Source: a virus
IMG/VR virus record: IMGVR_UViG_3300022924_000001
Coordinates: 64,001-128,000 of that record
DNA: 64,000 nucleotides
Strand: one strand, 5' to 3'
The position numbers were made by a program, and so were the translations under genes. The notes under the pieces were generated by a model. The model was not told the DNA's origin and ran no database searches. It saw only the letters and a list, made by a program, of their open reading frames with translations. Each line of letters starts with the position of its first letter. Position 1 is the stretch's first letter. Positions 45,910 through 53,663 of the stretch are shown one piece after another.

Positions 45910-46817
45910 ATTATCTAGATACAAGTTTTGAATATTTCCCTGCAAATATCGAGTCTAAACGGTCAATAGGTACTGTTACTTTAGGGGAATACTTAAAAGC
46001 CATAAAGCATCCCAAACCTGAAATCCTAAGTTTATTCAAGCAGATAGAGGCTGCGAGTGCCGCAGGAGATTCGAAACTAAAAGCCGAGCTAAAGGCAAAG
46101 ACTTTTTACTTTACTCCTTGCATCAGGACAGACGGGAATAACCGTTCCTATGAAAACATAGTGAGTTGGACAGGGCTTGCAATCATAGATCTGGACAATC
46201 TTGAAACTGAATTTGCCAAGGAAATGAAAACCCACATCTTTGAAACCTATCCTTTTGTTATTGCCTGTTTTTTATCTGCCTCCAAGAAGGGCGTGAAAGC
46301 AATTGTGCGTATTCCTATAGTGAAGTCAGTTGAGGAATTCAAATCTTATTTTTATGGGTTGATGGATACCTTCCAGATGTATATAGGCATAGATTCCTCT
46401 TCTAAGAACTGTGCGCTCCCTAACTATCTCACTTATGATACAGAGCTTTTATACCGTTTAGATGCAACTGAATTTAACCGTAAGGGGCTACAGGTAGACG
46501 AGTTTAAAATATATGAGGGAATAATCACTCCTCTGGAAGATGTAAGTGAGGATGATGTAATAGAGATAAAGTTTATTTTGCGACGTATGTTTGATAAGAT
46601 AATTGATTCGGGACATGTGATTGTAAGGTCTGCCAGTTTGCTTGCCGGAGGTTTTAGTTCTGCCGGATATATGAGTATGGATGAAATGAAAGACTATTTA
46701 TTTGAACTTATAGATGATACGCCTTATCTGCACAAATCTCTTAAAAACTATAAAACAACGTGTGTTCAAATGCTTAATAAAGGTGCCCAGAGCCCCGTAT
46801 ATCTCGATGAAAAATAA
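45906..46817 (+). CDS. archaeo-eukaryotic-type primase (BT4734-like, 303 aa)
   Basis: Makes primers for the polymerase. AEP features: GLAIIDLDNL (90-99, catalytic D95/D97) and CFLSASKKGVKAIVRIP (121-137; the 'sxkGvk/H' nucleotide-binding block), with the BT4734-type N-terminal context (ILSLFKQIEAASAAGD). A helical C-terminal part (from about 200) has GGFSSAGYMSMDEM. No helicase domain is fused, matching the separate DnaB-type helicase at 33.1 kb. Starts in an ATGA overlap with the zinc protein. Confidence 0.75.
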   Translation: MNYLDTSFEYFPANIESKRSIGTVTLGEYLKAIKHPKPEILSLFKQIEAASAAGDSKLKAELKAKTFYFTPCIRTDGNNRSYENIVSWTGLAIIDLDNLETEFAKEMKTHIFETYPFVIACFLSASKKGVKAIVRIPIVKSVEEFKSYFYGLMDTFQMYIGIDSSSKNCALPNYLTYDTELLYRLDATEFNRKGLQVDEFKIYEGIITPLEDVSEDDVIEIKFILRRMFDKIIDSGHVIVRSASLLAGGFSSAGYMSMDEMKDYLFELIDDTPYLHKSLKNYKTTCVQMLNKGAQSPVYLDEK

Positions 46818-46938
46818 ATATATAAAAGCAGATTACAAGAAGAAATTTCTGCTGCTTTGTAATGAATGTAATTATCAGATTAGGAAGCCAGAAATGGCGG
46901 CAAAACACAATAAAATAATTGAAATAAAAGAATTATGA
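46807..46938 (+). CDS. small basic zinc-pair protein (43 aa)
   Basis: Start at 46807 rather than 46714 within the primase. KYIKADYKKKFLLLCNECNYQIRKPEM contains CNEC; strongly basic. ATGA overlap with the next gene; a GGCGGC/A-rich motif precedes that start. Unassigned. Confidence 0.55.
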   Translation: MKNKYIKADYKKKFLLLCNECNYQIRKPEMAAKHNKIIEIKEL

Positions 46939-47132
46939 ATATGTACGAAAAAACAACAGACTTATACATCAGTCCAGGCTATTTTTATGGGTATGATGGT
47001 ATTAGAAAAGGGGATTTAATGGAGCAGTGTGATAATGAAGCCTATTGGAAGCCTAAAGGGCAATCAGACCGTATTATAGGAGGTTTTATGCCAGCAGAAA
47101 TAGTATTAACTTGGAACAAATATTATGAATAG
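46935..47132 (+). CDS. hypothetical protein (65 aa)
   Basis: YISPGYFYGYDGIRKGDLMEQCDNEAYWKPKGQS; aromatic and beta-like. Overlaps the next gene by eight bases. Unassigned. Confidence 0.6.
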   Translation: MNMYEKTTDLYISPGYFYGYDGIRKGDLMEQCDNEAYWKPKGQSDRIIGGFMPAEIVLTWNKYYE

Positions 47133-47649
47133 ATTTAAAATAAATGTTTTTAATGGCGATATGGGAGAGTATTGTAGTTATTCTGAAGAAGACTTAAGAC
47201 AATTACTTACAAAAGCTCTAGGTCTTACAGTAGTTGAAAATGCTATTTGGGAGAAGGTGCTGGAGGATTTCTGTGTCGGCACCTCAGATAAGATAAGAGC
47301 GTATGGTTTAGATGAAAACTCTTTAAAGTTTATAGACAAGGAATTTATCAAAGAATATGCTGAAACTTACTTGGGTTTATACAATGTAGAAGACGTTTTA
47401 AAACATGCTCATGAGAAAGACTTGATTTCAGCTTTAGAGGATTCTGGGTATTGTTTTAATCCGCCGCTCAATAAATATGATGATGCTGATATAGCCTGTG
47501 AGTACTTCAATAGAGAACTTGAAAATATAGCTGTTACAGAAAATATAGATAGCATAGACCAAAATTCATTACAAGAAATAGCAGATTTATTTTTAGCTGC
47601 CAATTGGGAACAGCGGCAAAAAATACTAAACACAATAAAATCATTATGA
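47125..47649 (+). CDS. hypothetical protein (174 aa)
   Basis: Acidic helical protein with repeated short helix units (EEDLRQLLTKAL, AETYLGLYNVEDVLKHAHEKD) and YDDADIACEYFNREL. GCGGC/A-rich motif inside its end leads to the next start. Unassigned. Confidence 0.65.
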   Translation: MNRFKINVFNGDMGEYCSYSEEDLRQLLTKALGLTVVENAIWEKVLEDFCVGTSDKIRAYGLDENSLKFIDKEFIKEYAETYLGLYNVEDVLKHAHEKDLISALEDSGYCFNPPLNKYDDADIACEYFNRELENIAVTENIDSIDQNSLQEIADLFLAANWEQRQKILNTIKSL

Positions 47650-47870
47650 AACCAAAACTAGATAAATGTGTTTTTTATTTCAGTCAGGAAGCTCACGGTA
47701 ATTCTGTAAATGAATATGAGTATATAGAGATTATAGGAGATAGCAGCTTAGGTATAGATAACGATAAAGGCATGTATTTCACAATCAAAACTGATGAATG
47801 GTCTGTTGAAAACGAGAATGATTTCAAGGAGATATTTGATAGGATTAGCAAACTTATTTTACCTCAATAA
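47646..47870 (+). CDS. hypothetical acidic protein (74 aa)
   Basis: Start at 47646 (ATGA overlap) preferred to 47604. Beta/acidic (YEYIEIIGDSSLGIDNDKGMYFTIKTDEWSVEN). Unassigned. Confidence 0.65.
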   Translation: MKPKLDKCVFYFSQEAHGNSVNEYEYIEIIGDSSLGIDNDKGMYFTIKTDEWSVENENDFKEIFDRISKLILPQ

Positions 47871-47882
47871 AATTTTATAATT

Positions 47883-48329
47883 ATGACAATAATAGAAGGT
47901 TCAAAAATACTAGCTGAGTATCTGGGTTGGAAATACTATGGGTTCAATCCTGAAAGTAAAATAAAAGGTGGTTGGTATAAGATATCAAACAATTCGGGAT
48001 TACTAGATTTACCAAAGAGCACTTTTATTCACTTGGAGGATAATATTTGGGGGAAATACGTTTGCCGCACTCACAGTGATTTAAGGTTCTACAATTCCTA
48101 TGATAGTTTATTTGAAGTGATTGATAAGTTGGAGAAAGAATCATTTCCTTCAACGTGGGAAAACAATAAGCATCAAGAACTTAAAATATTAATAACAGAA
48201 AAAGCTGTTTATATAAATTTAGGACTTAGATTGCTACATACAGACCGTTCAGGCCTCCCTAAAAAAGAACAGTTATTTTATGCTTTGGTAGATGCGGTTA
48301 ATTTTGTAAACAAATTGAAAAACATATAA
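47883..48329 (+). CDS. 'LMPVV'-related phage protein (148 aa)
   Basis: ILAEYLGWKY at the start, LRFYNSYDSLFEVIDKLEKE in the middle and LFYALVDAVNFVNKLKN at the end follow the same plan as 829-1131 and 8071-8397 (small helix, W/LxxVv.kI core, aromatic C-terminal helix), with a larger middle. Typical Bacteroidota phage family of unknown function. Confidence 0.7.
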   Translation: MTIIEGSKILAEYLGWKYYGFNPESKIKGGWYKISNNSGLLDLPKSTFIHLEDNIWGKYVCRTHSDLRFYNSYDSLFEVIDKLEKESFPSTWENNKHQELKILITEKAVYINLGLRLLHTDRSGLPKKEQLFYALVDAVNFVNKLKNI

Positions 48330-48332
48330 AGT

Positions 48333-48578
48333 ATGGAAAAAATAACGGAAAGTAAAATTTGGCTGATAATGTCCAAAGACAGAAAAATAGTTGCAAAAGG
48401 CACTCCTAGAAACCGCCGTCTGGTGCTGGTTGCAGATAAGGATAAGAAACGGTTCTTAACTTATACCAGTAGAGGTATGGCAGAAGCAGGATTTAAATAT
48501 AATGGATTTTATGGTATGGGTCTGTTGGGTGAAGGTGAGTTAGAAGCCGTAGAAGCAACAATAACTATAACAATATGA
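48333..48578 (+). CDS. hypothetical basic protein (81 aa)
   Basis: Beta-rich with positive loops (AKGTPRNRRLVLVADKDKKRFLTYTSRGMAE): a small SH3- or ribosome-like fold is possible. ATGA overlap with the next gene. Unassigned. Confidence 0.65.
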   Translation: MEKITESKIWLIMSKDRKIVAKGTPRNRRLVLVADKDKKRFLTYTSRGMAEAGFKYNGFYGMGLLGEGELEAVEATITITI

Positions 48579-48859
48579 AAACAGCATTAGAATTTTTTAG
48601 AGAGAATACCGCACTAGCGGCTATGGATATAGATGTGACCGATGATAATACACATACAATTTACTTGATGAGGCAGTTTGCAAAGTATCATGTAGAAAAA
48701 GCTTTAAATGCCGCGGCAGAAAAAACAAAAATATGTAAAAATTATTATATAAATGGTGTGACACAAGCAGTTGAAAAAGAATTCGATGATGGTCTTAATC
48801 GTTACTACATAAACAAAGACTCAATTTTAAACGCATATAACTTAGATAATATTAAATAG
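48575..48859 (+). CDS. hypothetical helical protein (94 aa)
   Basis: TALEFFRENTALAAMDIDVTDDNTHTIYLMRQFAKYHVEKALNAAAEKT is the 'F...hv..Al.aA.e.a' helix common to Bacteroidota phage small proteins. Stop TAG abuts the next ATG. Unknown role. Confidence 0.65.
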   Translation: MKTALEFFRENTALAAMDIDVTDDNTHTIYLMRQFAKYHVEKALNAAAEKTKICKNYYINGVTQAVEKEFDDGLNRYYINKDSILNAYNLDNIK

Positions 48860-50458
48860 ATGATAAAAACACACAAGGATTTAACAGCAGAAGATGTAGA
48901 GTACTTAAAGCATGTTTATTATTCCGATTCAAATCATAAAGAGAAGATGGAAATCCTTTCTGCTAAATTTGGGGTTGGGGAAAGGGCTATACGTAAGTGG
49001 TGGGGAATACATAATCTTAAAAAGACAAACAGTAACCTACCTTCTCAATTAAAAGCGGCTCAGGAAAGAGCTCTGGATAAGGACACAAAAGTATTGCTGA
49101 TAAGTTCGGCGCAAAATAAAACAAGTATCAATAAAGACTTTCTTAATAATCTTAAAGCCTACAAAGACTATATTGAAAATATATTAGGTAAAAAAACAGA
49201 GATTGTTATAATACCTGCACGCTACAGAAACCCAACTTCTCTAATAGAAGATGAAAAAATAACATCCGAGGATTGGTGGGCAGATGAAATCAAAGACAGT
49301 TTATTCTATGGTAAACTTGATTTCGGAGATGTACTTATATCGTGTGACTCCCGTATAAGCCCTACAAGCTCTGATCCTCTAACAGGTTATGAAATACTTG
49401 CTGAAAATAAACACGTTGTTTTACCAGCCAGTAAGATGCACTTAAAGACTCTTCCTAGGTTCAGGAAAGACCCGTTAAGGGTGATGGTATCTACCGGATA
49501 TATTTCCAATAAAAACTATTCCTTAAGTAAAAGCGGAGAGAGGGGGCACTTATTACACTCTACAGGGTTTGTGGTTTTAGAGATGAAAACAAAAAATACC
49601 TGTCACATACCCAGATGCATAAAAGTAAAAAAAGATGGAAGCTTCACTGATTTAATCTACTCCACTGAAAATAAGGTTACATCTAAAATTAAGAAGTCTC
49701 TTGGATTTGTGTGGGGAGATATTCATACCAGATACTTAAACAGAGACTTTTTTAATGTGAGTAAGGAATTAGTAAAAATTCTAAACCCAGAAAAAAGTTT
49801 TTTACATGATGTTTACGACGGTTCTGTATGTAATCCCCATGAAGTTAAAGATATGTTCATACAAAGGATTAAGATCACAGAAGGCAAACACCTGTTGGAG
49901 GATGAAATGAATGAATGCTTGGACTTGATAGAAGAAGTAAAGGGTTGTTGTGGAGATGTGTACGTAGTAGAAAGTAATCATGACGCATTTTTGACTCGTC
50001 ACATAGACAATGAGAATTGGAAAAAAGATTTGCATAACTCACATACTTATCTTAAATACGCTTACATACAACAAACAGTTGATTTAAGAGAGTATGGCAA
50101 TGTCTTTGGGTATTTAATCCACGAAAGGTTTGGCTCAGAAGTTATTTATGCTAAAATGGGAGATTCTATGTATATAGCCGGATATCAAGTTTTGGCACAT
50201 GGGGATTATGGGAATAGTGCTAGTAGGGCGAGCACTAAAGGATTTAGCAGGATGAATCTTAAGATCCTGCACGGGCATACGCACAGTCCAATGTTGCATA
50301 ATAATGTAACAACAGTTGGGGTAACATGTGATTTAGAACAGTATTATAATAGAAAAGGTCTGTCATCTTGGGCATACGCACACAGCGTAATACATGAAAA
50401 TGGCAAAAACCAGTTATTAGTTTTTAATGATGATTATAGTTTAACAAGTCTGATATAA
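48860..50458 (+). CDS. calcineurin-type metallophosphoesterase (532 aa), phage host-takeover/DNA-processing type
   Basis: An N-terminal helix-turn-helix-like unit (EKMEILSAKFGVGERAIRKWWG, about 28-49) is followed by a 200-residue alpha/beta domain and a C-terminal metallophosphoesterase: GDIH (286-289), HDVYDG (316-321), SNHDAF (372-377), LAHGDYG (446-451) and LHGHTHSP (470-477), the ordered metal ligands of the Mre11/calcineurin fold. The layout resembles the A1-type early protein of T5-like phages, which takes part in host DNA degradation; this is a comparison of layout only. No GC or codon oddity. A homing-type HNH gene follows directly. Confidence 0.75.
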   Translation: MIKTHKDLTAEDVEYLKHVYYSDSNHKEKMEILSAKFGVGERAIRKWWGIHNLKKTNSNLPSQLKAAQERALDKDTKVLLISSAQNKTSINKDFLNNLKAYKDYIENILGKKTEIVIIPARYRNPTSLIEDEKITSEDWWADEIKDSLFYGKLDFGDVLISCDSRISPTSSDPLTGYEILAENKHVVLPASKMHLKTLPRFRKDPLRVMVSTGYISNKNYSLSKSGERGHLLHSTGFVVLEMKTKNTCHIPRCIKVKKDGSFTDLIYSTENKVTSKIKKSLGFVWGDIHTRYLNRDFFNVSKELVKILNPEKSFLHDVYDGSVCNPHEVKDMFIQRIKITEGKHLLEDEMNECLDLIEEVKGCCGDVYVVESNHDAFLTRHIDNENWKKDLHNSHTYLKYAYIQQTVDLREYGNVFGYLIHERFGSEVIYAKMGDSMYIAGYQVLAHGDYGNSASRASTKGFSRMNLKILHGHTHSPMLHNNVTTVGVTCDLEQYYNRKGLSSWAYAHSVIHENGKNQLLVFNDDYSLTSLI

Positions 50459-50460
50459 CT

Positions 50461-50934
50461 ATGGAAAAATTAAAGACTTGTACTAAATGTTTAGATGAGA
50501 AACCCCTGTCATCTTTTCAAAGTAGACCTAAGCTTAAAGATGGTGTCGAAGGTACCTGTAAAACCTGTGTCAATGAAAAGCAGAAAGAAAAAAGGTTTTT
50601 GTCTGGTAATAGTATTACTAAAAAGTATGAGAAGACCCTGAAAGGGAAACTAGTCAGAACTTATAGAAATATGCTGTCTCGGGTAAAAGGGATTTTAAAA
50701 AATAAAAGCCATTTATATGAAGGACTAGAAATAATATCTAAGGAAGAATTCTATAAATGGTCTATAAATGATCCAGAATATAATAAGCTATTCATTAATT
50801 GGGTAGCTTCTGGTTATTCTATAAAATATAGTCCTTCAATAGATAGAAAAGATCCTAAAAAAGGATATATACTGAATAACATGAGATGGTTAACACACTC
50901 GGAGAATAGCGGCAATACAAGTCAAAGAAAATAA
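50461..50934 (+). CDS. HNH-type homing endonuclease (157 aa)
   Basis: N-terminal zinc motif (CTKCLDEKPLSSF...TCKTCVNEK, residues about 7-40) and a C-terminal SPSIDRKDPKKGYILNNMRWLT (about 126-147), the DR....GY...N..w segment of phage homing HNH proteins. A basic linker links them. It is the last gene of its unit, just before a strong terminator, and adjoins the metallophosphoesterase gene. Confidence 0.75.
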   Translation: MEKLKTCTKCLDEKPLSSFQSRPKLKDGVEGTCKTCVNEKQKEKRFLSGNSITKKYEKTLKGKLVRTYRNMLSRVKGILKNKSHLYEGLEIISKEEFYKWSINDPEYNKLFINWVASGYSIKYSPSIDRKDPKKGYILNNMRWLTHSENSGNTSQRK

Positions 50935-50937
50935 ATT

Positions 50938-50969
50938 AGAGAGGATTCGAAAGTTTCCTCTCTTTTTTT
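50938..50969 (+). terminator. rho-independent terminator
   Basis: AGAGAGGA (50938-50945) pairs with TCCTCTCT (50956-50963), 8 bp, then a tract of seven Ts. It ends the 41-51 kb unit after the HNH gene. Confidence 0.85.
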
Positions 50970-50991
50970 ATAAATATATATCATTTTTAGT

Positions 50992-50999
50992 TATCTTTG
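50992..50999 (+). promoter_or_regulatory. candidate promoter -7 element
   Basis: TATCTTTG, 24 bases before the methylase start and directly after the terminator. An upstream TTG is not clear, so the -33 element is uncertain. Confidence 0.5.
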
Positions 51000-51023
51000 T
51001 ATTATAAATTTTAAAAAGCCATT

Positions 51024-51494
51024 ATGAGTCATTGGGAAAAAGAAGGAAAGTCAGATGAATGGTATACGCCAAAATACATATTTGATGCATTAGGTTGTGT
51101 TTTTGATTTAGATGTGGCGCATCCAGAAATAAATACAAACGTACCTTGTAACAAATATTTAACGAAAGATAGTCTAGATCTTGATTGGGACGGTTTTATT
51201 TGGATGAACCCTCCATTTGGGGGTAGAAACGGCTTAATACCATGGATAGACAAGTTTGTATTGCATGGGAATGGTATAGCATTGACACCCGATAGAACAA
51301 GCGCTCCTTGGTGGCATGATTTAGCAAGAAAATCAGATGCCATCTTATTCTTGGCAGGAAAAGTAAAGTTTATAAACGCAGAGGGAATTACCGGGAATCA
51401 ACCCTCTAATGGAACATGTTTATTCGCTATAGGAGAAAAGGGCGTAGAAGCGTTAATAAAAGCAGAGCAAAACGGATTAGGTTTTTTAGTGTAA
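51024..51494 (+). CDS. phage N6-adenine DNA methyltransferase (Dam family, 156 aa)
   Basis: Methylates adenine in DNA. Features: EWYTPKYIFDALG (12-24) at the start, FDLDVAHPE (27-35), the catalytic MNPPFGG (61-67) and, near the end, FLAGKVKFINAEG with NGTCLFAIG. This matches the phage Dam family ('phage_N6A_met') and its length. It begins a unit just after a terminator and promoter-like site. Probably protects phage DNA from restriction. Confidence 0.9.
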   Translation: MSHWEKEGKSDEWYTPKYIFDALGCVFDLDVAHPEINTNVPCNKYLTKDSLDLDWDGFIWMNPPFGGRNGLIPWIDKFVLHGNGIALTPDRTSAPWWHDLARKSDAILFLAGKVKFINAEGITGNQPSNGTCLFAIGEKGVEALIKAEQNGLGFLV

Positions 51495-51518
51495 ACAATA
51501 AATCTTAAAAACAATATT

Positions 51519-51761
51519 ATGGAAGAGTTTGGAATCAAGTTTTATTTGAGAGATGGGTCAGTTGAGTACTATGATCCATTGATAAAAGAGGATCTTAAAG
51601 AAACAGAGGAATATTATATATTTCCTATACTCGCTTATGAGTATGAAGTTTATAAAGATAATGTAGTTAAATTTGAATGGTTTGGTTTATGCCCTAATTG
51701 TGGGTATGAGTTATACGATGAAGGTTGTATAAAGTATGGTTGTTCAAATAATAAAAATTAA
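51519..51761 (+). CDS. hypothetical protein with zinc ribbon-like end (80 aa)
   Basis: Acidic beta first half (KFYLRDGSVEYYDPLIKEDLKE), then FGLCPNCGYELYDEGCIKYGCS, four cysteines near the C-terminus. A half zinc ribbon like this appears in phage proteins with 'CP.CG.el'. Unassigned. Confidence 0.7.
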   Translation: MEEFGIKFYLRDGSVEYYDPLIKEDLKETEEYYIFPILAYEYEVYKDNVVKFEWFGLCPNCGYELYDEGCIKYGCSNNKN

Positions 51762-51763
51762 TT

Positions 51764-51972
51764 ATGAAAACAGTGTTAGTTATTTTAGTGGTTTGTCTTT
51801 TTCGGCGGCAAATAGTGGTACGCAAACTCCAAAATCAGTCATAGTGGATAAACGTTATGGTTTAGAAGATGCAGAGGAATTTATAAAAAAGCAGATAAGA
51901 AAAGGTTATATAACAAAAACAGTAAGTATCAATCATATCGGCGAAGTATTAGTAGTAATGGAAAAATATTAA
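51764..51972 (+). pseudogene. secreted small protein broken by one missing T in a T5 run
   Basis: ATG at 51764 reads MKTVLVILVVCLF then a basic run to TAG. A second frame reads SAANSGTQTPKSVIV...VMEKY to TAA (51970-51972). Adding one T at 51798-51802 joins them: MKTVLVILVVCLFSAAN is then a normal signal peptide followed by a secreted domain of about 50 residues (EDAEEFIKKQIRKGY). A longer frame from 51736 exists but begins inside the previous gene. Confidence 0.6.
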
Positions 51973-51975
51973 ATT

Positions 51976-52185
51976 ATGGCAAGAGTAACAGAAGAACTTT
52001 ACACGGTTAAATGTGATGCGTGTAATTACCAGTATGATGATAGATATAGTGGAATTGGATTTTGGCAAGATCATCAAGAAGCATGTGAGTCTGCGAAAGG
52101 TAATGGTTGGTATATTAATGAATATAAAGGAGATTATTGCCCCAAGTGTCACATTACAAAAGATGATGAATTAATTATTAGATAA
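51976..52185 (+). CDS. zinc-site protein (69 aa)
   Basis: CDACNYQYDDRYSGIGFWQDHQEACESAKGNGWYINEYKGDYCPKCHI: CxxC near the start and CPKCH near the end form a ribbon with the histidines. The 'k.CD.Cg......f......~...A...GW......d.CP.C' pattern is common in phages. Function unknown. Confidence 0.75.
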   Translation: MARVTEELYTVKCDACNYQYDDRYSGIGFWQDHQEACESAKGNGWYINEYKGDYCPKCHITKDDELIIR

Positions 52186-52191
52186 AACAAA

Positions 52192-52422
52192 ATGACAAAC
52201 AAAATATTAATAGATGAAGATAAACGTGAACCAAACAGTTGGGCACACTTTGAAAAGGAATTTAAAGTAGTTACAGGTATGACTCCGCTAAACTGGTATC
52301 GACAAAAAGGGATTACCAGTAAATGGGAAGGTGATAATTATATACATATATATGGAATACATAGGCTTACATTGACTCCAGAAGGGGCTAAATTTGAATT
52401 AATAGAAAATAGTAAAATTTAA
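52192..52422 (+). CDS. hypothetical protein (76 aa)
   Basis: Soluble with FKVVTGMTPLNWYRQKGITSKWEGDNYIHIYGIHRL; the tail (LTLTPEGAKFELIEN) is beta. Small phage-type protein, unassigned. Confidence 0.65.
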   Translation: MTNKILIDEDKREPNSWAHFEKEFKVVTGMTPLNWYRQKGITSKWEGDNYIHIYGIHRLTLTPEGAKFELIENSKI

Positions 52423-52424
52423 TT

Positions 52425-52646
52425 ATGAAAAAACTAATACCGTTACTCGCTCTACTTCTAGTATCTTGTGTAGAGATTAATCCCAAACCAATTGAGAAAT
52501 ACAAGGGGGCTATAATTATTTCTAATTTTTACTCTAACTTTTCAAACGTAAGATTTGCGAAGGTAAAAACAACCGATAGTATTTTTGAAATAATTGTTAC
52601 ACAGTATGATGCTGATAGGTATGTAATAGGAGATACAATTAAATAA
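52425..52646 (+). CDS. small lipoprotein (73 aa)
   Basis: MKKLIPLLALLLVSC has a lipobox (LVSC; cysteine 15), so it should be lipid-anchored in the envelope. The mature domain (FSNVRFAKVKTTDSIFEIIV) is beta. Phage lipoproteins of this size can block superinfection; this is inference. Confidence 0.7.
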   Translation: MKKLIPLLALLLVSCVEINPKPIEKYKGAIIISNFYSNFSNVRFAKVKTTDSIFEIIVTQYDADRYVIGDTIK

Positions 52647-52654
52647 AAATACGT

Positions 52655-53074
52655 ATGATAGTAAGTTTTAAAACAGCTAAACTAGCCAAAGAAAAAGGGT
52701 TTACGGAAGCAGCAACACATGTTTATACAATAGGATTTGGCAATATTAAAGAGGATCCCGTAGTAAGAAAATACGGAAATTACGGAGAAAATGAAAAGCT
52801 TTCACAATTAGTAAAAATAGGGAAAGGACAGCCTCACTTGGCAGTTGCACCAACACAATCAGAATTAGCGGCATGGTTGAGGGATGTTCATAATATTGAA
52901 ACACATGTATGGGCAGAAGGCTATGTTCGTGGAATTAACTGGCTTTGTCAGGCAATAAATTGGAACAATGATAAGAAAAGTATGGTATTCGGAGATAATG
53001 GAGATTTCAGTAGTTATGAGGACGCTTTGGAAGAATGCTTGGTACAAGGGTTAAATTTAATACCATGTAAATGA
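52655..53074 (+). CDS. 'AKLAKEKGF' family phage protein (139 aa), copy 2
   Basis: FKTAKLAKEKGFTEAATHVY, the middle APTQSELAAWLRDVHNIETHV and the tail LEECLVQGLNLI match the 14247-14639 protein closely. Start follows an A-rich leader. ATGA overlap with the next gene. Function unknown. Confidence 0.75.
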   Translation: MIVSFKTAKLAKEKGFTEAATHVYTIGFGNIKEDPVVRKYGNYGENEKLSQLVKIGKGQPHLAVAPTQSELAAWLRDVHNIETHVWAEGYVRGINWLCQAINWNNDKKSMVFGDNGDFSSYEDALEECLVQGLNLIPCK

Positions 53075-53271
53075 AAAACAATACTCCCGTCACTCGATTT
53101 GGCTCTGATTGGCGTTATATACCAAGAACAGAATACGAAAAATATGCCAAAACTTTACCGAAAGCCGAAGCTATTTGCATTGAATTATTGGGTGAACCTA
53201 AAACACACGCTGAGTGGGCTGATAGATTCAATAAAGTGGGAGCAATAAACAAAATAATATCGAAAATATGA
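53071..53271 (+). CDS. hypothetical protein (66 aa)
   Basis: ATGA overlap with both neighbours. WRYIPRTEYEKYAKTLPKAEAICIELLGEPKTHAEWADRFNKVGAINKI; helical. Unassigned. Confidence 0.6.
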   Translation: MKNNTPVTRFGSDWRYIPRTEYEKYAKTLPKAEAICIELLGEPKTHAEWADRFNKVGAINKIISKI

Positions 53272-53663
53272 TAGAAATAAGACAAGAAAAAATGAGTGAT
53301 CAGTTTACCAAATACCATTTGGAAGGTCTGCCTTTTAGTGCGGTTCTGCATCATTTTACTGATAGCGATAAAGGTTATCCACATGACCACCCTTTTGGGT
53401 TTACCACTCATATATTAAAAGGAAGTTATGTAGAGAAAATATATTATCCTGATTTAGATAGCAGTGAAGTTATCCATCGTAAGCAGGGGAGTTCTCATTT
53501 TGTGGCGGCGACTTTAATACATGAGATAATAGAACTGCCTGATGGGGATTGTTGGACTATAATAACTCCTGAAAAATGGGAAAGACAGCCTCACTTTTGG
53601 AAGTTTGAAAACGGTATTTGGTTGAGAGCTTGGGATGAAACAGAATTTAAACCTTATAAATAA
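53268..53663 (+). CDS. cupin-like protein (131 aa)
   Basis: Contains two histidine clusters in the cupin order: GYPHDHPFGFTTHILKGSYVEKIY (about residues 42-65, HxH and H...G.y.E) and VIHRKQGSSHFVAA (about 73-86), plus an IVELPDGDCWTIITP strand. Metal binding through two of the histidines is likely. The substrate is unknown; such proteins occur as phage small genes. Shares its last base with the next ATG. Confidence 0.65.
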   Translation: MIEIRQEKMSDQFTKYHLEGLPFSAVLHHFTDSDKGYPHDHPFGFTTHILKGSYVEKIYYPDLDSSEVIHRKQGSSHFVAATLIHEIIELPDGDCWTIITPEKWERQPHFWKFENGIWLRAWDETEFKPYK

